Source of the DNA: Ditylenchus dipsaci
Lineage: Eukaryota > Nematoda > Chromadorea > Rhabditida > Anguinidae
Length of the DNA stretch: 64,000 nt
Reading direction: 5' to 3'
Assembly (NCBI GenBank): GCA_004194705.1
Contig: SADC01000861.1
Span: 1 to 64,000, forward strand
Every line of letters begins with the position of its first letter. Position 1 is the first letter of the stretch. Made by a program: the position numbers and the translations under genes. A model generated the notes under the pieces. That model worked only from the letters and a program-made list of their open reading frames with translations. It was not told the origin of the DNA and made no database searches. Below are positions 57,201-64,000 of the stretch, piece after piece.

Positions 57201-57574
57201 AGAATTGGCTAAGAAGTACAGCAAACACCAGCCCAGGTAATTTTTTAAGCTATTTTTGTATTTTCTTACAAAAACATATAACAAAGTTGAAAATAAAAAA
57301 AAATTAAAAAATTATGCCGTTTTGTAATTTTGTTGTATTATTTCAAAAAAAAAACAATTTCTAATATTTTGTTTAGATTTTGCTCCGTCAAATCGTGCAA
57401 CGAGGCATCTCTGTCATTCCTAAAAGCACTAATCCTGAGCGAGTGAAGCAAAATATAGACATTTTAAATTTCAAGTTGTCCGAAGAAGATATGAAACGCT
57501 TTTCTGAAGTAAAAGAACAGGCCCAACTATTCAACTTCGATTTTGCTAAACACCATCCATGGTATCCTTGGTAA
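54242..57574 (+). CDS. Aldo-keto reductase
   Basis: NADPH-dependent carbonyl reductase of the AKR superfamily, likely cytosolic. Seven exons: 54242-54315, 54369-54426, 54484-54594, 56485-56599, 56792-56984, 57047-57236 and 57377-57574. Seen in order: KLANGIEMPLLGYGTF, NDPEELKSALRAALDAGYR, YIDTAAFYNNE with the catalytic Asp and Tyr, Lys ending DLFIATK, DYIDLYLMHS with the catalytic His, RSIGVCNFN, VTSYGSLGSPG, and IPKSTNPERVKQN, the cofactor phosphate-binding motif. The C-terminus is FDFAKHHPWYPW. The full D-Y-K-H tetrad is present, so the enzyme should be active. About five one-base frame breaks occur, four at A, T or C runs (for example GGCAACTG where GGCAAACTG is needed) and one at an exon-6 acceptor; they look like base-calling losses. 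Intron 3 (1.9 kb) holds several mobile elements. AATAAA is at 57675. Confidence 0.88.
55035..55910. mobile_element. hAT-like element in reductase intron 3, AAGCGCCGGCGCTTA word
   Basis: Inverted termini CAGGATTG and CAATCCTG with a perfect 8-bp duplication CAGGTGTG (55027-55034, 55911-55918). Both ends hold 200-270 bp of GCGCCGGCGCTTA repeats around an AT-rich centre. The right end is duplicated (AATCCTGCAGGTTTC lies between two terminus copies). Confidence 0.83.
55921..56294. repeat. Palindrome of two tRNA-like halves
   Basis: TTCCGTGGCGAAGTGCGAAA (A-box-like) and GCAGGTTCAATCCCACG (B-box-like) appear in the left half. The same pair appears inverted in the right half as CGTGGGTTTGAACCTGC and TTTCGCACTGCGCCACGGAA. 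The centre is GCTGATTCCGAATCTGGCGT. C and G runs close both ends. Same family as 7735-9030. Confidence 0.7.
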
Positions 57575-57674
57575 ACAAAGCAGATCAAATTGCAAATTAG
57601 TTTCAAAAAAGTTTTAAATTATCATTTTAATTAGTTTTCAATTTTTTTTATATCGTTTCAATCATATTCTGGCA

Positions 57675-57680
57675 AATAAA
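57675..57680 (+). terminator. Poly(A) signal of the aldo-keto reductase
   Basis: AATAAA 101 bases after the stop codon. Confidence 0.6.
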
Positions 57681-57699
57681 CTTGAATTTCTGCTGAGAG

Positions 57700-58245
57700 A
57701 ACACACTTGTTAATGACAATGAGAATTTGGCTAATTCGATGCGGGCGGGACACTTTTTTACTCCAAAAATACTTTTTGAATTATGTATTGTTGGTATATT
57801 GAAACAAAAAACGATAATATATATGAAAAGTCTAGGTAGCTCAGTGGTATACAGGGTTTAGCGTAAAAAATCGGCCACTTTTAGAAATTTTTGTCAAAGG
57901 CTTCCGCCAAAGGCTTAAACCCAAAAATTTTTTGAGGTTTCAGCCATCATTTTTTGCCTTACGATTTTAACCTTACTGCTGCCTATAATAAATAGGGAGA
58001 GAAAATGCATACAAGCAGTACTAAAAATAAGCCACAAAAATAAAGAAACTCAATTTAAAAAAATTTAAAATGGACGAGTTTTTTTTGCCCACCCTGTAGT
58101 AGCGTTGTGACTCCCGTGTCTGCTCTGTTATTTTCGATCATTTATATTGATAAAAATAATAATTTCGGAATAAAAACATGTGTCCCGCACGCATTTGAAT
58201 TTGCTAAATTCCCATTGTCATCAACAAGTATGGTCCTTTAAAAGC
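57700..58245. repeat. GGACCAT-family fold-back element
   Basis: GTTAATGACAATGAGAATTT..GCGGGCGGGACAC at the left is mirrored by GTGTCCCGCACGCATTTGAA..TTGTCATCAAC..GGTCC at the right. A tRNA A-box-like TAGGTAGCTCAGTGGTATA at 57834 lies in the loop. The best-defined copy of the family. Confidence 0.6.
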
Positions 58246-59113
58246 GCTGAGATCTACAAATGGTGCTTTTGATTTAGTAGCTGGCTAAAAGATAAAGTTA
58301 ATTCAAAGTCTTACAAGGGAACTGTATGAACTGTCCGTGAAAAACCAACATCGTTCACAACCACTCCCCCGCCATATTTTCAGTCGCTCTTAGCTTTTTT
58401 CTATGTTTTTCAAAAATACGAAGCGCATAGCCATCCCTGTGTTTAATCACAAAAAATTCTCTGTTTCCCGTAGTGAATAACGCTCTAGCTCTGCTCTGGC
58501 ACCATGACAGAGCAGAGCTAGAAATTTTGAAAAACTCAGAGGCCTTCATCAATTTAAAAACTTGAAAGCCCACCGGATTTTCCATCAAGGTTCTGCGCTC
58601 TATATATGTTCAAGGGCACACCCAAAAGATGCCTTGCTCCCCACTGTTTGTTTTTGTTGTTTTTAGCACAATTTTTACACACCCGTCAAAATTATCAGAG
58701 TTTGTTGAATTTGCTGAAATGTTTTAAAATTTCGGGTCCTGCCGCAAAAACTCCTATTTCTGATTTTTTATCAATTTGACACGCCATGTGCAATAACCGC
58801 GCTCATTACTGTGAGTCTGACTTAGTTTATACAAGATTAGATGCGAAATTCACGTATCTTGCATAAAATATTGGATAAAATATAAAATATTGCGCAATCA
58901 AATTTTTGCAATTATATTTCGAGTTCACCCCCAAAAAACCAATTTTCATGTGCTGCTGGTCATTAACGGGTGGAATTCTGAGCGAGCCAAGTTATTTTTT
59001 TGACTAAAATTCACATTCGCGCAAAATTTTGACTAAAAATCATTGATTTGCTGAACAAGAATTTGTCGCTGCTTAACTACAAGTATTTGTTCTTAACACT
59101 TAAAAGGTCGCTC
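58246..59113. other. Intergenic
   Basis: AGCTCTGCTCTGGCACCATG followed by ACAGAGCAGAGCTAG (58486-58522) forms a small hairpin. No gene is supported. Confidence 0.35.
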
Positions 59114-61202
59114 GGGCCATTATTTTATGTTGGTTTTAAATGTCTCAGATAGTCTGAAAAGGATACGTTAACCTCAGCGCTTGTAAGTAACCACCAAGTA
59201 CCCACCCATGAAGGGTATCCATCGGGCGGCGTCGAATTGATCCAGTGCGAATTGATTGACAGGTGAATTGGTCCACAAAAATTTACGAAACGAAATGTTA
59301 TTATACTTTTGTCTTGACAATTTTACTTGTTAATTCAAACATTTTTCTTATGAACCGACAGTAGTTTTGCCGGATGTCCCATGTACGACGAAAGCAAGTG
59401 GTCGTCCACTTGGACCAGAAAAAATTCAAAATTTTTTACTTTTTCGCTTCCCAAAACCTGTTTTCTAGACTAATTCGGGCACGCTGAAGACGGTTTGATA
59501 GTGGTAAAATGCCGTTTTCTCGAAAATTTTCTGAGTTTTGGTAAAATCGAGTTTTTGGTAAAATCAATTATTTTCCAAAACTCGAAAGATACTCGAGAAA
59601 ACGGCATTTTACGACTATCAAACCATCCTTACCATGCCCGACTTAGTCCAGAAAACAAGTTTTCGAACGCGAAAAAGCAAAAAAATTTGGCCCTAAGTGG
59701 TCGACCACTTGGTTTAGTTGGTTCCGAGTTCACTAACTTGGGGACACAAATGTTGTGAGGAATGAGTGGGCTAAAAGAGTGGGCTGAAATGGTAGTGGTA
59801 CCCAGGTTTTCAGGTGGCAACACCAAATGAAAATGTTGTGGAACTACCAAAACATGTTTAGCACTTGATTTCGGGTAGGATAAAATGGATTTGATCGATT
59901 TTCACTAAATGTGAAATTTCAGGATTATGGTGCTGGATACCCTTCACATGTGGGTACCTGTGGTTTCCCTACCAGCGCTGAGGTTAACGTATCCTTTTCA
60001 GACTACAGTGCGTATCATAATGATAGGAAACATGATTTTTTGCGAAATTGTTAAGTTTTTTATTCAAAAATTCCTACTTTTCAAACACAATGTTGAATTA
60101 CATCAAAATAATGCTATTCGCAATGAAAAAAAATCGTTTGTTTTGAATGGAAATTTTTTACGCACCATAAACCGAAAAAATGCCGTATCATAATGATAGG
60201 AACTTTTTGTAAAATGAACTTTATTGATGTGATAACTTTTTTTTGTTCACGTCTATTGTCAATGCTTGATTACTGTTTGCAAGCCTGTTTCTCAGCTACA
60301 ATTTGGTTGGTCAAACTTATTTTTTTGGTCATTATGAAAAAAGTTATGACCATCAAGATAAAAGCGTCGATTTCTAGTCAAAATAAAGGAAAATCTAAGG
60401 AAAATGAATGTTTAGCCACATAAATAATAGCTTTTCTCAAAAAATTTTGATGAAAAATCACATTCAATGCACCATTCGAAAGCTCTTTCATTTCTCTACA
60501 AAATGACATGTCCAAAGTTTTTTTAGAAAAATACAGGACTGAGAAACGGATGGTTGAATTTAGATAAGACAAAAAAGGCTAAAAATAAGGCAAAAAGAGG
60601 GGGTTTTTACTTTTTTTAACTTCAACCATCCGTTTCTCAGTCCTGTTTTTCTAAAAAAAACTTTGGACATGTCATTTTGTAGAGAAATGAAAGAGCTTTC
60701 GAATGGTGCATTAAATGTGATTTTTTCATCAAAATTTTTTTGAGAAAAGCTATTATCATTTTCCTTAGATTTTCCTTTATTTTGACTAGAAATCGACGCT
60801 TTTATCTTGATGGTCATAACTTTTTTCATAATGACCAAAAAAATAAGTTTGACCAACCAAATTGTAGCTGAGAAACAGGGCTTACAAACAGTAATAAAGC
60901 ATTGACAATAGACGTGAACAAAAAAAAAATTATCACATCAATAAAGTTCATTTTACAAAAAGTTCCTATCATTATGATACGGCATTTTTTCGGTTTATGG
61001 TGCGTAAAAAATTTCCATTCAAAACAAACGATTTTTTTCATTGCGAATAGCATTATTTTGATGTAATTCAACATTGTGTTTGAAAAGTAGGAATTTTTCG
61101 AATAAAAAACTTAACAATTTCGCAAAAAATCATGTTTTCCTATCATTATGATACGCACTGTATCTGAGACATTTAAAAACCAATATAAAATAATAGCGCC
61201 CA
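59114..61202. repeat. Outer fold-back element split by a younger palindrome
   Basis: CATTATTTTATGTTGGTTTT..GTCTCAGATAGTCTGAAAAG (59118 onward) is mirrored in two pieces, CTTTTCAGACTA before 60006 and TATCTGAGACATTT after 61160. The original element folded near 59570 and was later cut open in its right arm. Confidence 0.7.
60006..61160. mobile_element. 1155-bp TA-flanked palindrome
   Basis: CAGTGCGTATCATAATGATA and its inverse are the termini, flanked by TA as in the Tc1/mariner superfamily. The two arms are nearly identical and meet near 60583. Open frames on either strand are mirror images of each other, so none is taken as a gene. Confidence 0.78.
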
Positions 61203-61258
61203 AATGAGGGCGCCCAAACGAGGGCGCCCAAATGAATTTCGCCCAAATGAGTAAAAAC

Positions 61259-61504
61259 TAGGGTTGTTGAAATAGCCGGCTATTTATTTTTCGGCTATTT
61301 AGCCGGCTATATAGCCGGCTAAATAGCCGAAAATAGCCGAAAATCGGCTATTTATAAAAAATTAATGCTTAATTTCTTTCAAATTTTCTTATTTTTTAAA
61401 TTTTTTTTCTAGTTTCTTTTAAAAATAGCTCATTATTTAAATAGCGGCTATTTACCGGCTATTTTGCCGGCTATTTTTGGCTATTTAGCCGTTGAACAAC
61501 TCTA
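61259..61504. mobile_element. hAT-like MITE, AGCCGGCTATTT word
   Basis: Inverted termini TAGGGTTGTTGAA and TTGAACAACTCTA with a perfect 8-bp duplication GTAAAAAC (61251-61258, 61505-61512). The body repeats TAGCCGGCTATTT around an AT-rich centre. A small GGCGCCCAAATGA tandem lies just before it (61195-61250). Confidence 0.86.
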
Positions 61505-61514
61505 GTAAAAACCC

Positions 61515-62139
61515 TCAAAAGTGTGTCCCAAATTCAAAAAAAACGTGAAAATAGAGTACGCCACAGAAGGCGCGAGTTTGAAATAACCCATAAAAAGCAA
61601 ATGCACCAACGAATTTGTTGATTTTTGGACTACTTTTTCCTAGGACTTGCTGTCTTGTTTTGGTATCAAAATTATGTACAGTTTCTGCGCTTTCTGTTAC
61701 AATCATGTACTGAAAAATAAACGGTGGTATCAACAATTTTTCGATGCTAATAACAAGTAACTGAATTTTGTATTTTATAATTTTTTTGAAAAATGCTAAC
61801 ATTTTGCATGTTATACGACCGTTTACCCGAGTGACCTTGTGATTATTCGAAAGCTCGTCAAATTCTAAACCAGATGAGTGTTTCAGGTGCGCGAAATTGC
61901 TCTCGTATGAAAAATGCAATCGAATAAGTGAAACAACCCGGAACTCTCCGATCCCTGAAACAAACCACTAGTAGCACTTTTTCAGAGAATTTTTTTCTCC
62001 TATCTTGTTCAGCGTAAAATTCTAAACAAACGCTCGCATTAGTACAAACCGATTTTTAAGGCACGGCGAGAATTCCGCGGGAGACAATTCCGCGAAGGAT
62101 AATTCCGCGACGGATAATTTTGCAACGGATGATCCGCGA
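61515..62139. repeat. Dispersed repeat related to 18230-18740
   Basis: The minus strand here matches the plus strand at 18540-18720 (GGTATCACCGTTTAT..TTCAGTAC) and 18250-18320. A tandem of ATTCCGCGAAGGATA-like units follows at 62070-62120. Confidence 0.5.
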
Positions 62140-62601
62140 AATTTCAATTTTTGACGTCCCTGTCAAAAAAAACCTGATTCTGACACCGGATTCGTGTTCA
62201 GCATGGTCGATTGCATATCCAGGTACTGAAAAGTCTGAAACTTGTACTCAATTTGTAATACAGTCAACTCTCGATTTAACGAACCTCGATTTAACGAAAC
62301 TCTTGATTTAACGAACTTTTTTTAAGGCCTATTTGGCCAGCGATCAAATAGAATGACTGAATTTAACTCTTGATTTAACGAAACTCTCGGTTTAACGAAC
62401 ATTTTTGCCGGTCCCCAGGGATTCGTTAAATCGAGAGTTGACTGTACTGTAATTTTTTTCATATGCTTTTTTGTCTCGAGGGAATTCGGAATGAGACAGA
62501 AAGTTAAAATTTGAATATGCTGAATATGTAATCGGCCATGCTGAACACGAATCCGGTGTCAGAATCAGGTTTTTTCTAACAGGGACTTCAAAAATTGAAA
62601 T
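62140..62601. repeat. Fold-back with a TA hairpin inserted at its centre
   Basis: AACCTGATTCTGACACCGGA (62170) and its inverse (62550) pair, as do AATTTTTGACGTCCCTGT and its inverse. A CAGTCGA-family element lies between. Confidence 0.7.
62261..62444. mobile_element. TA-flanked hairpin MITE, CAGTCGA family
   Basis: CAGTCAACTCTCGATTTAAC and its inverse between TA dinucleotides. The arms repeat TCGATTTAACGAAC, and the core GCCGGTCCCCAGGG is present. Confidence 0.82.
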
Positions 62602-62910
62602 TTAAAAAAAAATCTTGAAATTGTCAATGAAAAAAAGCCGCAACTCTAAAACCTCTTCGAAAAAACGAGGGATGTGGTTTATTAGAGATGTGAGATTATT
62701 AGAGAAAATACGGTATTGCCAACCATGATAGTGGGTAAATAATAGATAATTTTAAATAAATCGTAGAATGCCACTCTCTAATAGAACTGTACTAAACAGT
62801 TTTTGGATTTATCATGTTATCGCCTAAAATCCGTTCAGTCGTAACCAGTTACATTTATTGTTTTCTTATTTAAATGTTTCTTGATCAAATATTCTTGAAT
62901 CGCACTTTTT

Positions 62911-62913
62911 TAG
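62911..62913 (+). promoter_or_regulatory. Probable spliced-leader acceptor
   Basis: CACTTTTTTAG ends four bases before the ATG at 62918; a second CTTTTTTAG-type trans-splice candidate in this window. Confidence 0.4.
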
Positions 62914-62917
62914 CGAA

Positions 62918-63545
62918 ATGAAGCGAACAAATGTTGTCATTGACTCAAATAAAGCTGGGGCAATTATTTCTGAAGCTTCTGAGGACCAAAAAAGATACTT
63001 TGACGATCTTGTTGATGGAATGAAAGCAACTATCAATGACAAGTTTGCGGACATCGATAGCTCAATTCAAAAAGTTCAAGCCTCATTGTCTGAGAACAAA
63101 GCTTTGGTGATGAAAAACTATCTGAATATTGGTGAATCAGTCTTGGAAATCCGAACGCTGCTAGCTGAGAAGAAAGAACGTCCTACCATCAACTGGAGTA
63201 ATTCTCAACAAGCTTACTTTTTCACGAACTTATTTTCAGATTTGAAGCAGGGCGTTTTGCAATCCACTTTCAATATCGATGATGTCTCAACAGCTGACGC
63301 AGTTGCTAAATCACTAAGTTCAACAACCACTTATTGTGCAGGCGCAGATTGGTGTGTTTTTTGGCTTTTTCTCAATTTCTTTCCTGACCTCGTATCTCAT
63401 TAATAGGTGGCTGAGTGTTCGCAAAGCATTATCGGGGCAATATCTACAAGCTTCTTTGCATCACAAGGCTGACTCGGATAATATTTCTTACGAGCCAAAT
63501 GTCACTATTCGTTTGCTCGGATCATCCGAAAACAATGAGATTAAG
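62918..63545 (+). CDS. Unidentified coiled-coil protein with a membrane helix
   Basis: Not recognised. The first 145 residues are soluble and helical: EDQKRYFDDLVDGMKATIND, then a heptad-like segment with Ile/Val/Leu spacing (ADIDSSIQKVQASLSENK) and LNIGESVLEIRTLLAEKK. A hydrophobic helix follows (VFFGFFSISFLTSYLI), then a polar tail up to a donor AAG|GTAAAA at 63545. The frame breaks near 63335, just before the helix, where one base must be lost or two gained; both sides are protein-like, so this is taken as one gene. The next exon was not found and may lie beyond a CCGTATTT element and the window end. Overall shape suggests a tail-side membrane anchor. Confidence 0.58.
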
Positions 63546-63604
63546 GTAAAATTTGTACTTGGATGCGAGCCCGTATCTACCATGTGGCATTTCATGTATG
63601 CGTA

Positions 63605-63842
63605 ACCGTATTTCCTCTAACAGGCGGCCCCTTAATTCAAAAAACGTGTTTGGGGCACTCTGTCTTTAGCCATTTTTTGATGACTTCTGTCATGCAAGTT
63701 CACACTCATTTTGCAGCTTATCTCACTGCCTACAATATGGCGCTAATTTGCCTGAGAAAAGTCTTAAAATATCGGGTCAAAATCGCAATGCTGAGAACAC
63801 GATTTTGAACGCAAGGGGGCCGCCTTATTAGATGAAATACGG
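63605..63842. mobile_element. CCGTATTT-family element
   Basis: ACCGTATTTCCTCTAACAGG and CCTTATTAGATGAAATACGG are inverted ends with TA on both sides; inner arms pair (GCCATTTTTTGATGACTTCT region). Probably in an intron of the preceding gene. Confidence 0.72.
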
Positions 63843-63844
63843 TA

Positions 63845-64000
63845 CCCTATCTTGTCCTGTTGCAAAGTGCATCGCATACACTCATCTATGTATGTTTTAT
63901 TTGCGTTTTTGTTCGACTGAAGAGAGATGAAAATTGAAAAGTTAGAGCAACTTGAGTTAGGATACCGTTGAGGGCCGTCCGGTAACACCAACCGACAACT
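63845..64000. other. Window end, nothing recognised
   Basis: No exon or repeat terminus is supported. Confidence 0.3.

Noticed and set aside
54316..57376. Idea that introns end before the final G (GT...TTA|G), since three reductase junctions seemed one base short
   Set aside because: Two of the three are explained equally well by one missing base in an adjacent T or C run; other junctions are canonical.
57831..57860. tRNA gene starting TAGGTAGCTCAGTGG
   Set aside because: Only an A box is present; no B box at proper distance and no cloverleaf.
60193..61074. Mirrored open frames resembling short membrane proteins
   Set aside because: They are the same palindrome arm read on opposite strands; no independent coding evidence.
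61515..61919. 134-codon minus-strand open frame that looked like a gene
   Set aside because: Its sequence recurs inverted at 18540-18720 with stops and indels, so it is part of a dispersed repeat.

Overview
This window looks like AT-rich animal DNA, most probably from a nematode. The support is indirect. Five start codons lie 4 to 21 bases after a perfect 3' splice acceptor with no usable upstream exon, as expected for spliced-leader trans-splicing. Many introns are only 53 to 70 bases. One gene resembles the nematode Sra-superfamily chemoreceptors and another carries a nematode-style F-box. The species is not recognised. No rRNA, intact tRNA, CRISPR array or bacterial-type gene was seen.

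Genes are sparse. On the minus strand: an unidentified exon (4285-4563), the last exon of a pepsin-type aspartic protease (6407-7090), an F-box gene start (12591-12803) and a small membrane protein (49512-49706). On the plus strand: a long acidic, Ser-rich gene with a SILK and an RVSF protein phosphatase 1 docking motif and a possible zinc finger (20088-36380, ten exons); a secreted ubiquitin-like protein (39666-40021); a seven-helix receptor (46568-50559), whose last intron holds the small membrane gene on the opposite strand; a seven-exon aldo-keto reductase (54242-57574); and a coiled-coil membrane protein (62918-63545). A short second copy of the reductase C-terminus lies at 27325-27411. 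No operon or shared pathway is apparent.

Almost every gene has one-base frame breaks. Most are repaired by lengthening a run of identical bases by one, so under-called homopolymers in a long-read consensus are a likelier cause than gene decay.

The rest is layered transposable elements. Twelve insertions have inverted termini and 8-bp target duplications typical of hAT transposons, nine of them perfect. One holds a decayed hAT transposase. In nine, the body is built from a short self-complementary word repeated many times, with a different word in nearly every element. A second tier has TA duplications: a CAGTCGA-type hairpin family, a CCGTATTTCCTCTAATA family, one CAGTGGCGG element and a 1155-bp palindrome. 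A third tier is fold-back palindromes of 370 to 830 bp, tRNA-derived repeats and degenerate minisatellites. Nesting allows insertion order to be read, for example two hAT elements in tandem in one tRNA-derived SINE, and a hAT element inside a coding exon that itself carries exon-like sequence and a further nested element.
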